Source: Euglena gracilis (lineage: Eukaryota > Euglenida > Euglenophyceae > Euglenales). From it: DNA of 64,000 nt. The stretch lies in the NCBI GenBank assembly GCA_039621445.1, contig CP154957.1:38348654-38412653 (forward strand), given 5' to 3'. A model generated the notes under the pieces. The model ran no database searches. It saw only the letters and a list, made by a program, of their open reading frames with translations, and had not been told where the DNA came from. Positions within the stretch are counted from its first letter, which is position 1; every line of letters begins with the position of its first letter. Of the stretch, positions 1 through 9,084 are shown in pieces. The translations under genes were made by a program, and so were the position numbers.

Positions 1-15
1 GGGTGCCGAGGCCAT
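1..15 (-). CDS. 5' tip of copy-1 gene M (leftward), runs off the window
   Basis: The first 15 bases match 15,459-15,473, where the leftward gene M begins. The minus-strand ATG at 15..13 lies just downstream of a reverse TTGGATCC motif. Only the first codons are in the window, which shows that the copy-1 viral segment continues to the left. Confidence 0.5.
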
Positions 16-24
16 GTGTCGCTG

Positions 25-32
25 GGATCCAA
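25..32 (-). promoter_or_regulatory. TTGGATCC motif, leftward gene M (copy 1)
   Basis: Reads GGATCCAA on the plus strand, 9 nt upstream of the minus-strand ATG at position 15. With the plus-strand motif at 93-100 it forms a divergent pair. The same arrangement occurs at 15,483/15,551. Confidence 0.6.
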
Positions 33-92
33 CAGCGGGGGTGGTGGTTGTGATTCAATCAGTACTGCCAACTCGGCGAACAACCCGGTTTG

Positions 93-100
93 TTGGATCC
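93..100 (+). promoter_or_regulatory. TTGGATCC motif of the capsid gene (copy 1)
   Basis: TTGGATCC followed by a T run, 14 nt before the ATG at 115. It belongs to a recurring motif placed 3-21 nt upstream of most viral structural genes, read here as a late promoter or initiator element. Confidence 0.65.
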
Positions 101-114
101 TTTTTTCGCGCACC

Positions 115-1726
115 ATGTCGGACCACTACGCCGTCGTGGGACAGAACAATCGGAACCTGCTGGTGCAGTCGCGGCGCCTGGCGCCCTTCCACGAGGACAT
201 CACGCGCCGGCAGCCCTTCGAGCCGGCCAGTGTGGCCGGGCCAGTACACCCGCATCAAGCTGGATTTCAAGCACGCCACGGACCGGGAGCTGGTGCTGAA
301 CGACATCCGGCTGCGCTTCGGCCTGGACTTCAGTGCCCGGCCCAACACGGGCAACGTCTTCGCCGTGCGGGCCCCGGACCTGATCCGGGAGATGACTATC
401 AAGATCAACGAGGACATAGTGTTCCGCGCCGACCGCATGCGCGAGCTCACCCACCTCTACGTGATGAACGCCGCCAAGCTGGCGGGCGAGCGCAACGAGG
501 TCCGCGACGCCTTCCTGATGAACGCCGGGGTGGTCCCGGCGGGCTACAGTCCGACCTTCAGCTACCGAACCGCGGACAAGGGCTGGTACGTCGACAGCGG
601 CAGCCAGCTGTCCATCGACAACGTCAACATCAAGGTGAGCGACGTGACCCGCGCCGGTCTGGAGCGGGACGACGGTCTGCCCCGGATGATCTGGAGTGAC
701 AAGGTCACCGGGACGCCGTACAAGTTCGTCTTCGACATCAGCCTCAACCAGTTGTGCGGCCCCATCTTCCACCGCCTGCACCTGCGGCGCGTGGAGTTCG
801 TGCAGATCGACCTCATGTTCGAGCCGTGGGTGTCCGCCCAACAGACCCAAAAATTCCTGCTGTTCGCCACTGACCCGTCGTCCGGGGGCGCCCACCCCTA
901 CTCCGTGGCCCGCATCACCGACCTCGAGGTCCGGCAGTACCGCACCACCCTCCTGGACGGCATCCACGGGTTCACGCTGCCCCCGGCGCGCATGCTGTCG
1001 TGGCTCATGCACCGCTACAGCATGCGGGAGTACAACTTCGACTTCAGCAACCCGTCCAACTTCCTGGACATTCCCCTCAACGACTGGGAGATCCGGACGA
1101 ACATCGTCCGCATCTGGTGGATGCTGGCCCCGAAGAACCCCCAACCGAACGGCAACGGCTTCGAGCCGCTGTTCGCGCCCTGCGAGCCCTACGAGCGCCT
1201 GATCGGCGTGGAGATCCGCTGGAAGAACGACAAGGTCCTGGACCTCGACACCCTGTTCCAGGTGTACCGCCACTACGTGCTGTCGGACAACAAGCGCTTC
1301 AGCCTGGCGGACCCCTACGTGCGCTTCCAGCGCCTGCTGGCCCCCGACCCCCCGGGGCGCCAGGTGGACACCGACCTCACCTACTACACGTGGAACGAGA
1401 CGACGCGCGACCCCAACCTCATCGGGCGCGAGCGCTACGAGATCCCCATGTACCACGTCGACCTCTCCATGAACATCCAGTCCGGGGTGCCGGGGGCGGA
1501 GATCGTGGGGGGCATCGTCAACGACACCAGCGACTACGTCATCCGCCTCAAGAACGTCATCCGCGACGACAGCGCCCCCACCAGCGACCCGTTTGTGCAC
1601 GCCGCCGACGGGGTGCGGAAGATCTACGTGTGGATCGAGTACCAGACCCTCGTCAACCTCGCGGCCCACTCCAACCAGTTCTCGCGCTGCAGCCAGGTGG
1701 TCACCAAGCAGCTCAACGTACAGTGA
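115..1726 (+). pseudogene. Major capsid protein, copy 1 (2-nt deletion frameshift)
   Basis: Nearly identical to the intact 537-aa gene at 15,573-17,186, but two C residues are missing near 236 (GTGGCCGGG here, GTGGCCCCGGG there). The ATG at 115 reads about 40 codons before leaving frame, and the remaining roughly 500 codons are open in the next frame to the stop at 1726. A few other single-base differences separate the copies. As written it cannot make full-length capsid. The defect is either a real inactivating deletion or an assembly error in a short C/G run. The start was chosen for its position after the TTGGATCC motif and its match with copy 2. Confidence 0.7.
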
Positions 1727-1734
1727 CCGCGCGA

Positions 1735-2130
1735 ATGGCAACGTTGGATAATTTCGCGACCGTCTACGGTCTGGGTTCCCGCGCCCGGCAGACCAGCTAC
1801 GCGGATCGCCTGCGCAACCTCCAGTACAACCTCCCCGACTCCGCGGCGCGGGGGTGGGACCTGCGGTCTGCACTGCCGGTGGCCCCAGTCCAGCCCTACG
1901 ACCCGGGGATGCGCACCTCGGAGCGCCCCAGCCCCCTGATCGAGGAGCGGCGGACGCCGCGGGGGATGCAGGGCTATTTCGTGCCGCTGGTTCCCCGCCC
2001 CCAGCGCCGGGTGGGCGACACGGCCGACGGGGTGCTGCTGTACGACGCCCGCGGGAACGTCGGCGCGCAGTGGCTCCGGCGGACCACGGCCCCGGTCCGC
2101 ACCTACGGCCGCTTCCATCCCTACGTGTAA
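1735..2130 (+). CDS. Gene B, 131-aa viral protein of unknown function (intact copy)
   Basis: Starts 8 nt after the capsid stop and is open for 131 codons in copy 1. The protein is Arg/Pro-rich with no hydrophobic segment. Its N-terminus begins MATLDNF, which contains the bases TTGGATAA, so here the motif lies just after the ATG rather than before it. Either translation depends on a transcript from the capsid gene or the motif match is coincidental. Copy 2 (17,195-17,591) carries one extra G in a G run and is frameshifted. The position directly after the capsid gene suggests a virion role, but I recognise no family. Confidence 0.6.
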   Translation: MATLDNFATVYGLGSRARQTSYADRLRNLQYNLPDSAARGWDLRSALPVAPVQPYDPGMRTSERPSPLIEERRTPRGMQGYFVPLVPRPQRRVGDTADGVLLYDARGNVGAQWLRRTTAPVRTYGRFHPYV

Positions 2131-2142
2131 CCACCACCGTCC

Positions 2143-2150
2143 TTGGATTC
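2143..2150 (+). promoter_or_regulatory. TTGGATTC motif of gene C (copy 1)
   Basis: Lies in the 29-nt gap between the gene B stop and the gene C ATG, 9 nt before the start codon. Confidence 0.6.
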
Positions 2151-2159
2151 TTCGGGTCC

Positions 2160-2468
2160 ATGGCGCTGTTGCAGAACACTATGGTGCAGCCCCTGCATTT
2201 CGGGTCCCAGCTCATCCAGGAGCTGGGCCACGCGATCCACCCCCTGGTGCACGCCGTGGAGCAGCCCATCGACAATGTCGTGCGGAACACCACCAACGTG
2301 GTCTCGGGGGTCTTCCGTCTGAATCTGGCCCTGTTGGCCGCCCTGCCCTACGCCGCCGTGGCCTTCATGGGCTGGACCTTCGTCGGCAACTTCTTCCCCC
2401 GGGAGAAGCGCCGTCTGGAGGCGTCGGTGGGTTCGGCGGTGCGCCGGATCCGGCGCCGTCTCCTCTGA
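2160..2468 (+). CDS. Gene C, 102-aa small membrane protein
   Basis: Starts MALLQNTM. A hydrophobic stretch at about residues 53-76 (rich in Leu/Ala/Phe) reads as one membrane span and is followed by a strongly basic C-terminus (REKRRLE and RRIRRRLL). One transmembrane helix plus a basic tail is common among minor capsid-associated or membrane proteins of small DNA viruses, but no family is assigned. In copy 2 this ATG has become AGG, so that copy must start seven codons later. It has its own motif and sits in a tight collinear cluster with the capsid gene. Confidence 0.6.
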   Translation: MALLQNTMVQPLHFGSQLIQELGHAIHPLVHAVEQPIDNVVRNTTNVVSGVFRLNLALLAALPYAAVAFMGWTFVGNFFPREKRRLEASVGSAVRRIRRRLL

Positions 2469-2482
2469 AACCACCCGCACCG

Positions 2483-2490
2483 TTGGATTG
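2483..2490 (+). promoter_or_regulatory. TTGGATTG motif of gene D (copy 1)
   Basis: Placed 9 nt upstream of the ATG at 2500, inside a 31-nt intergenic gap. Confidence 0.6.
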
Positions 2491-2499
2491 TACCGTGGC

Positions 2500-3189
2500 A
2501 TGGCGTGGTTGCTCGGCCCCCCGAACGATCCCCGGATGGTGGCCGGTGGTAAGCGGGGGCTCGACGAGCGCATCCGACAGGATCCCGTGCTGAACATCCT
2601 GTGGCGCCAGCGACCTAGGCGACCGGTGATCCTCACCGGGAACCTCATCGTCGGCGGGGGGCAGAAGCCCATGGACCCGGCGCTGCCGTTGCCGGACCAC
2701 CCCGAACGCTACCCCCACGTGGCCCTGCTCCCCGTGGACTACGAGAACGTCGCCAACGGACGGCCCATCGAGCACACCGCGGATGGCGAGCCCATCGCCC
2801 GCAACGCGTGGGAGCACCTCCGGTGGCAGGCGACGTACCACCCGTGGACCCTGGTGCGCGCCGTCTTCGAGACCTTCGGCCGCGCGGCGGGCTGGGTGGT
2901 GTGGAACTACGCGGACTTCGCGGCGCAGTTCCGCGCCTGGGACGGGACCTGGACGGGTCTCGTGCACCACAGCGCGCTGATCTGGCGGGGGTTGGTGGTG
3001 GCGGCGCTGACGCTGGGCCTCGTGGAGGTGGGGCCCCTCCTGGGGGCCCTGGCCCAGTGGACGCGCCTCGTGTGGGAGCTCCTGCGTGCGGCGTTCGGCT
3101 TGGCCGCGGATGCGGCGCAGGTCCTATGGTGGTCCCTCGGCCGCCTGTGGGACGACGTTGTAGGCATGATTGGCATCGGACGATCCTAA
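2500..3189 (+). CDS. Gene D, 229-aa protein with C-terminal hydrophobic segments
   Basis: The N-terminal half is soluble and Pro/Arg-rich. The C-terminal 100 residues carry a long hydrophobic region (about 160-190) and amphipathic Trp-rich stretches, suggesting one or two membrane-associated helices. The gene is intact in both copies (17,961-18,650) with only a few differences, which makes it one of the best-preserved genes here. Function not recognised. Its setting among capsid and fibre genes suggests a virion membrane or minor capsid component. Confidence 0.6.
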   Translation: MAWLLGPPNDPRMVAGGKRGLDERIRQDPVLNILWRQRPRRPVILTGNLIVGGGQKPMDPALPLPDHPERYPHVALLPVDYENVANGRPIEHTADGEPIARNAWEHLRWQATYHPWTLVRAVFETFGRAAGWVVWNYADFAAQFRAWDGTWTGLVHHSALIWRGLVVAALTLGLVEVGPLLGALAQWTRLVWELLRAAFGLAADAAQVLWWSLGRLWDDVVGMIGIGRS

Positions 3190-3198
3190 TCGCCACCA

Positions 3199-3206
3199 TT
3201 GGATCT
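3199..3206 (+). promoter_or_regulatory. TTGGATCT motif of gene E (copy 1)
   Basis: Followed by a short T run, 15 nt before the ATG at 3222. Confidence 0.65.
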
Positions 3207-3221
3207 TTTTGACAAAGCGGC

Positions 3222-4328
3222 ATGATTCACCGTCTGCGCATCAACAACTCCACCGAGTTCCTCCCCTCCCGGGGGGGCACGGTCCCCAACGACAAGGGAA
3301 AGGTGCAAATTGCCGGAAACTATTTTTATCCGGTGGGTGACAGTATGGTCACCCCGCCCGAGCCCCAGGCCTACAAGGACGTGAGCTCGGACCGCCGGGA
3401 GGGGCTGTCCAGCTTCTTCGCGTTCGGGAAGCGCTCCGCGGAGCGCGGGGCCTTCCAGCAGGCCCACATGACCCCGAGCGGGGAGCCCGGCGTGCTGAAC
3501 CTGGCGCTGATGAACAACCAGGGGGTCCCCATCGCCGGGGCCCCCTTCAAGTGGGGCAACCGGCGCGTGCGCACCGATGCCAATGGCATGTTCAAGTACG
3601 TGCACCGGGACTACTTCCAAACGGCCATCTCCCTCGAGAACGAGCGCGTGTCCTACGTGACCCAGATGATTTCGCTGGTGATCGGCATGCCGGCCGAGAA
3701 CGTGATCAACCTGTTCGGGTGGGACTTCTACGAGGCGCTGGCCGGCGACGCGGACCCCTATCCCGTGGGGGAGAACGCCCGGAAGGCGGTGGACCTGTAC
3801 GCGAGCTACCTCAGCACGGCCGGGATCACCGAGGACGTGGCCCGGCGCAAACTGCAGCTCTTCAGCCGCTACGCGGACGCGGAGTGCTCCCCCGAGATCA
3901 TCAGCAACTTCGGCGACAACGACCCCGAGTGGAGCCGGTCCTTCAACAAGCTCGCCCTGCTCATCGAGTACCAGCCCACCGCCATCCTGTTCGATCACGG
4001 ATCCCTGGATCCCCTCGACGCCGCGGGGGTGATCCACGGCGACAGGGGCGCCCACAACGTGGGCCCGCTGTCCGAGGACGCCCAAAACATACAGACCGCC
4101 GCCCGTGTAAAACCGATGTCCCATAGCTTCGCGGACTCCAACCGACCGACCACGAACATGCGGACCCGGAACAAGGCGGCGGAGGCCGCAGCGGCGGCAG
4201 AGGCCGCCATGGCGGCACAGGCACTACAAAAACAGGCGGAGGCACAGGCGTACGCACAGGCCCAGGCCCAGACCCAGGCCCAGGCATACACCCAGCAACA
4301 GGCTTTAGCCCTCATGCCGAACGTGTAA
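3222..4328 (+). CDS. Gene E, 368-aa virion-type protein with Ala/Gln repeat tail
   Basis: Residues 1 to about 310 look like a folded domain without hydrophobic helices. The tail is a low-complexity Ala/Gln tract of AQ, AE and AA units. Tail length differs between copies: copy 1 has more AE/AA units and fewer AQ units than copy 2, yet both total exactly 368 residues and stay in frame. Gene E is intact in both copies (second at 18,680-19,786). No family recognised. The strong conservation and position suggest a structural role such as a minor capsid or core protein. Confidence 0.65.
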   Translation: MIHRLRINNSTEFLPSRGGTVPNDKGKVQIAGNYFYPVGDSMVTPPEPQAYKDVSSDRREGLSSFFAFGKRSAERGAFQQAHMTPSGEPGVLNLALMNNQGVPIAGAPFKWGNRRVRTDANGMFKYVHRDYFQTAISLENERVSYVTQMISLVIGMPAENVINLFGWDFYEALAGDADPYPVGENARKAVDLYASYLSTAGITEDVARRKLQLFSRYADAECSPEIISNFGDNDPEWSRSFNKLALLIEYQPTAILFDHGSLDPLDAAGVIHGDRGAHNVGPLSEDAQNIQTAARVKPMSHSFADSNRPTTNMRTRNKAAEAAAAAEAAMAAQALQKQAEAQAYAQAQAQTQAQAYTQQQALALMPNV

Positions 4329-4338
4329 CAACACGACG

Positions 4339-4346
4339 TTGGATCC
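4339..4346 (+). promoter_or_regulatory. TTGGATCC motif of gene F (copy 1)
   Basis: Only 6 nt separate it from the ATG at 4353. If transcription starts at or after the motif, the leader is nearly absent. Confidence 0.65.
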
Positions 4347-4352
4347 CTCGCC

Positions 4353-4945
4353 ATGAAGTTCTCCGCCATGTGGGTGAACGACGCCGCCACCAAAACGAAG
4401 CCCATGTCGTCCTTCCGGCTGAACCTCCGCGACTCCCTGCAGCCCGCGGGCGCGGGCGTCCTCGCGGACGGGGGGCTCGTGGGGCAGAGTCTGCACCTCG
4501 ACCAGGTGCACGTCCAGTTCCGGCCCTCTGTCGACATCCAGCCCGGCGAGTTCGCCCCTGGGGACTCCGCGGACCGCAACTGGCGGGCGGAGACCTTCGC
4601 GCTGTACGTGCGCACGGATCCCGGGATGCGCTGCGTCCTCAACTCCAGCCCCGCGCTCGGCGACGGGGGGGTGCACCGCAGCCTCGTGTACAGCACCGCC
4701 CTGTTCTGCACGCCGGCCCTCAGCGGGAGCGAGGACTACTGGTGCCGCACCTACGCCCCCTGCGCGACCTGCCCGTGGCCACGGACCTCTGCGCCGGGGG
4801 CGACCCCGAGCTGGGCATCCACCTGTTCTGGCCGCTCCTGCAGGGGGGTTCCTCCGTCACCAACAGCCCCACCAACAATTGGTACGTCCTGGACTACCGC
4901 ATCCTGCGGGTGCTCTGCGACTTCAGTCTGCGACCTCTCGCCTGA
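4353..4945 (+). pseudogene. Gene F, about 197-aa beta-rich protein, copy 1 (frameshifted)
   Basis: Starts MKFSAMWV and is open to about 4754, where one base is missing relative to copy 2 (CCTACGCC here, GCTACCGCC there). The remaining 60 or so codons are open in another frame to the stop at 4943-4945. The sequence is rich in alternating hydrophobic and polar residues without long helices, which would suit a single-jelly-roll minor capsid (penton) protein of about 200 residues. That is inference from length, composition and place only. Copy 2 is broken at a different point, so no intact version is visible. Confidence 0.5.
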
Positions 4946-4949
4946 GTTG

Positions 4950-4957
4950 TTGGATCT
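4950..4957 (+). promoter_or_regulatory. TTGGATCT motif of gene G (copy 1)
   Basis: Followed by a long T-rich stretch, 21 nt before the ATG at 4979, the longest spacing among motifs followed closely by an ATG. Confidence 0.6.
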
Positions 4958-4978
4958 TTTTTCTTTTTGTTTTGGCAT

Positions 4979-5503
4979 ATGGCGGACTACAACCGGGACC
5001 CACTGTCGGCGGTATTCACCGCGGACCTGCTGCAACGGCTGCGCGTCCTGGCGAGCGGCGGCACAACGGGGGGCGGGACCGTGGACCTGGGTCCGGTGAA
5101 CGCGACCGTCGCGACCCTGCAAACCCAGGTGAATCAGTTTGCCACCCAGCAGAGCCAACTCAGCACCCAACTCGGTCAGCTCAGCAGCCAGGTCAGCCAA
5201 CTTTCCAGCCAGGTGGGTCAGCTCAGCAGCGGTAGCAGCAACCAACCGACCGCCAACACCGTGAAGGGGTGGATCCTGGGGGCGGGCCTAACGCGGCCCG
5301 TGGCCGTGCTCAGCAGCTCGGCCACCATGGACGCCACCGCGTGGCCGAGCTGGATCATGCTCAACGGGGACCGGGGCACCCTGACCCTCGGGGCGCCCAC
5401 GTCGGGCGGGACCACCATGGCCCTCGCCAACTTCTGGACGGACCGCGTGCCGAACCAGTTCCCCTTCGCCCCCGCCAACTGGGGCAACGACGCCGCGCCC
5501 TAA
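4979..5503 (+). pseudogene. Gene G fibre-like protein, copy 1 (truncated at a telomeric repeat)
   Basis: Identical in design to the 238-aa protein at 20,433-21,149: a short N-terminus, then QLSTQL/QLSSQV heptad-like repeats (about residues 45-85), then a beta-rich C-terminal domain. After the codons for NDAAP the sequence switches to CCCTAA repeats, whose TAA supplies a stop. About 64 C-terminal residues are lost compared with copy 2. Confidence 0.7.
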
Positions 5504-5519
5504 CCCTAACCCTAACCCC
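5498..5519 (+). repeat. Interstitial telomere-type repeat (CCCTAA)3 at a viral breakpoint
   Basis: CCCTAACCCTAACCCTAACC sits exactly where copy 1 stops matching copy 2, inside gene G. The right flank is coding sequence of a different gene whose 5' end is missing. The repeat unit matches the longer telomere-like arrays at 51.4 and 52.2-53.2 kb. It looks like a healed or telomere-mediated joining of two broken viral segments. Confidence 0.8.
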
Positions 5520-6974
5520 GCCCCGGATGCTTCGCACCCGGCGTCCTGGACGCCTACGCGGAGAACTGGGTGGTCCCCGCGCCGCGCATGCTGGGCCTGC
5601 CCGTGGAGGACGCGGTGGTGGACCGCCTGCGGGCCGACCCGGACCCGTTCTGGAGCTACTACCACGCGGTGCCGGAGGATGACGGCGGGGACGACGACGG
5701 GGACGACGACATCTGGGTGGAGGACCCCGCCGACGAGGCGGAGGGGGACCGGCGGGAGCGCTGGAACGCGGCGCAGCAGCGGCGCTGGCGCCGCGAACCC
5801 CCGCCCTCGGCGCTGTTCGTCGGCCCCACCACTGACCTACACGCCGCGTACCTGCTGGACTGCGCCCGGCACGACCGCGACCCGCACAACCCCGGCGAGG
5901 ACGCGGACGACATGCGTGGCTTCCACGCGGCGCGCTGGGCGCGGCGGCGCCTGTTGGAGACGGCGGTGGGGGTGCAGACCTACCCGCACTACGGCTGCCT
6001 CCGGCGGAGCGAGCTGCCGGGCGACGTGCCGCACCGCCGGGGCGCCGACTACATCGAGCGGCAGTACCTGCCGGTGCCGCGCCTCGCTACGCTGCCCGGT
6101 CTGTCGGAGTACGCCCTGATGGATTTCACCGGCGAGGTGTACTTCCACCCCGCGCGGTACGACAACGAGGCCGGGGACTTCGTCCCCTGGGCCCTGTCGA
6201 CGCTGGCGGTGCTGCACGGCCTCTACGTGGTTCGACGGGGTGCACTACCTGGTGGAGGCGGTGATCGCCTTCGGTCAGCACGTGGCCCGGGAGACCGAGA
6301 CGGCGCTGCCCGGGCCGCGGATGGCCCAGCGGTGGGCGTACCTCCACCGTGTGCTGTTCCTCGGGGAGGCGGTGCACCCGTACAGCGGCCTGGGACCCGA
6401 CGGGCAGATGTCCGCGGCGACGGGCGGTGACGCCGCCACCGGTGGACCGGGACAGCGCGACCGCGCCGCGCAGCAGGTGCGCCTGGCGATGCGGCTGCTG
6501 GCCGACCCAGACTTCGTCGCCGAGAACCGCTGGATGGCGAACCGGTCGGTGGCCACGGTGCCCACCGAGCAGTACCTGACGCCGCTGCTACCGGACACGG
6601 CGGGGTTGCTGCACCGCCCGTTCGCGCCCCGCCGCGACGAGACCGCGCTGCTGGAGGAGGTGGCACACGCACTGCGCGCGGTGGAGTATGTGGTGCGCTT
6701 CGCGGAGGCCTTCGGCCCCCTGGCGGACGCGGAGACGTCCGCGCGGTGGCACCGCAGCCTGTCGCTCTTCCTCGGCTGGGGCACCTCCATGCGGATCGCC
6801 GCGCCCAGCCTGCGGCGGACGGCGACCTGGCGCCCCTATGCGGTGGGACACGTGGACGAGAACCTGGCGACCGTCCCCGCGACCCAGCCCCCCCGGGTGT
6901 GCATCGCGAACAACCACCGCTACCGCCGCTACCTGAACTTCCTGAACCGGCGGTCGGCCTACGGGCGCCGGTGA
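5520..6974 (+). pseudogene. 5'-truncated GC-rich gene S, unknown function, about 485 codons
   Basis: Open reading starts directly after the telomeric tract with no ATG, so the 5' end is lost. It reads to about 6235, where a one-base shift (…CTCTACGTG then TTCGAC) moves the frame to one that stays open to the stop at 6972-6974. The protein has an Asp/Glu-rich stretch near its start and many Arg/Trp/Tyr residues, and appears mostly soluble and helical. Codon use resembles the neighbouring viral genes. I do not recognise it, and no equivalent occurs in the main copy here, so it may come from another region of the same virus or from a relative. Confidence 0.45.
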
Positions 6975-7077
6975 GGCGCACAGAGGGGCACGCAACACAG
7001 AGCGAAGTCATTCATCGGAACGGGTTCGGTGACGGGCCGGGGTGGCCGACGGCTCCTCCCCGGCGAGGGTGCGGCAA

Positions 7078-9024
7078 TCAGTTCGTATGCACAGAGTCAG
7101 TCGGTTGGGTCAGTCCTCCGCGGGGGATGCGGGGGCGGCGGGCGGGGAAGGCGGGACAGCGGAGTCGGCGGAGGGTGGGGGGGGCGGACGGCGCGGCGGG
7201 GGGGGACTGGTTAGGATCAGAAGCAGCGCTGCGTCGGGGACGTCCGGTGCTCCGTCGGGCCTTCTTCGGTGGGGGTGCGGCCGTGTCGGCTGGGTCCTCC
7301 GCTGCGGGCGGCGGCGCGTTGTCCTCCTCGGAGGAGGACACCACCACCACCGGGGCGGTGTGGGGCGCCACCGTCCCGTCCGTCTCCTCCGTCCTGATCG
7401 CCGCTGCATCGTCGTCATCCGCATTGTGGGTGAACACCCGCCGCCGCTGGCGCTGCGTGCGGGCCGACTCCTCCGGTTCTTCCGCCGGGCCGGCAACGCC
7501 TGACGCCGTGACTCCCCCGACGTCCGCGTCTCCGTCCACCGGGCTCGCCTCCTCCACCGTTGTCCAATCGTGGTCCACCCCCTCCGGTGGTGTGGGTGTC
7601 GCGTTGCGGGGAATTTCTTCCGCGGGGATGCGGGCGGGGGAATTCATGAACGGGTTGGGAATCGGCTGCGGAGAGGGATCAGAGAAGGCGAAGAGGTTCG
7701 GGACGGTGTTGGAGGGGCGTCGCTCCCCCACCACGGCGCGGTGCAGTCGCTTGGCGGCCAGCACGCCCACCAGCTGCATCCAGGGAGGGGTGTTCCCGAT
7801 CCACCGGGTGGACTGCGCCACCAGATGCTGCAGCGCGGGGCTGCGGACGACGTCCTCGGATGCCAGGCCGGCCAACCGGCCGGCCAGGTGCAGCACCACC
7901 GCGGACACGTCCTCCCCGAACTCCCGCACGCACAGACCCCCGCCACTGACCCACTGTCCGCCACGGGGTACCAAGTCGGACCTGCACCTCCAGCCTCAGT
8001 GGCACGGTGGTACCCCGGGGGCATGCCATGGAGTGGAGGCATGCCGCCAACGCAGGCCGCACCCCTCCTAAACCCACACGCTGCTCCCCGCGGCGAGTGG
8101 GCATGGAGGAGGGTGGGGTGGGCCGACCGCCCCGAAGGGATCCTAAGCGGCTTCAATGCCGTCCGGGCAACCCCCGGGGGGGCTTGGAGGGGCGGCCGGT
8201 CAGGCAGGTGAAGCCCAGGCAGCCCGGCGGGTGCCTGCAGATGGGCAGCTCCGGCCGGCGGTCAGGGGTCTCGAGGGGCGCTGGGGGCCGCTGACAGGGA
8301 GCCGCAGCCGAGGACGGGTGCCCCAGGGGCCATGACGAGCCCCCGTCGGTTGTCCGGGTGCCCAGGCGGCCACGAACAACCCGGCCCCAGCGAGCCTCCA
8401 GTGCCCTGCAGAGACCACCGACCCTGGCCAGGGCTGCACAGTCCCGGACACCTCACGGCAGCGGGGTGGAGCCTACCCACCTAAAGTCGCCCAAGCAAGG
8501 TGGACGAGTGTCCTGGAACATGGCCCCGGAAGGGCCTGCCAGGCACCCACATGCCTTCGGGCGTGTGGTCACTTGGGCACCCCTGCTACCCATGCGGGGA
8601 GGGCAGTAGAGACGAGTCCGAAAGGACGCTGCCCGACGTGTCAGGCCAATTGGTCCCGGAAGGGTGACGCCGCAATGTCACTTGACCGGGCCAGGCCACA
8701 GACGACACGGAGAGAGCGGGGCTCTCTCACCCACCGAACTCCCCCCCCCCCCGACCCACTGTCCGCCACCGCCACCGTCACCGCCCGCCGCTGTGGTTGT
8801 GATCTGCTGCAACTTGCGCTTCAACAGGCCGGGGAGGACCCGCCAAGCGGAGTTGCCGGTGGGAGTGGGGGGTTGGGTGCCGGCGTTGGCCCGGCGGCGG
8901 TGAAGCCGCCAGGCGGTGACCCCCGCGGGGCTCAGACGGGGGGCGGGCGGGGCGGGCGGCTGAAGCGGAGGTGGTCCTGTTGGGGCAGCCGGAGGGTGGT
9001 TTGGTTGGGGGGTCGGCGGAACAT
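7078..9024 (-). pseudogene. Gene T, leftward, unknown function, interrupted by insertion
   Basis: On the minus strand, coding begins at the ATG at 9024 (MFRRPPNQ) and needs at least one frameshift before about 8780. It continues past an insertion (7965-8769) into a frame open from about 7974 to the stop at 7078. The C-terminal half has an acidic serine/glutamate stretch (VVVSSSEEDN) followed by a basic cluster (PPPKKARRS) that resembles a nuclear localisation signal. No catalytic domain recognised. An acidic stretch followed by a nuclear signal would suit a DNA-binding or regulatory protein, but this is speculative. Confidence 0.4.
7916..8769. mobile_element. About 0.8-kb insertion flanked by a direct repeat inside gene T
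   Basis: The segments 7916-7964 and 8734-8769 share CCGAACTCCC and GACCCACTGTCCGCCAC in the same orientation. The intervening sequence (7965-8733) is GC-rich, has no convincing reading frame and is absent from the inferred uninterrupted gene. A near-50-bp duplication is long for a transposon target site, so tandem duplication or template switching is an alternative. It contains a short stem-loop (8601-8634). Confidence 0.45.
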
Positions 9025-9084
9025 CAGGGACGGGTGGCGGGAATGAATGCGCCGCGCGTCCCAGCCAGGGCTCGGCGTTTTTTT

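Noticed and set aside
200-2296. A 698-codon minus-strand frame opposite the capsid gene, and its twin at 15,513-17,201
   Set aside because: Antisense shadow of GC-rich coding sequence; no motif, start context or recognisable protein, and the plus strand clearly carries the capsid gene.
8601-8634. Hammerhead-ribozyme-like stem (GAGTCCGAAAGGACG)
   Set aside because: The conserved CUGANGA and GAAA core elements around the stem are absent; only a GTCC-GAAA-GGAC hairpin remains.
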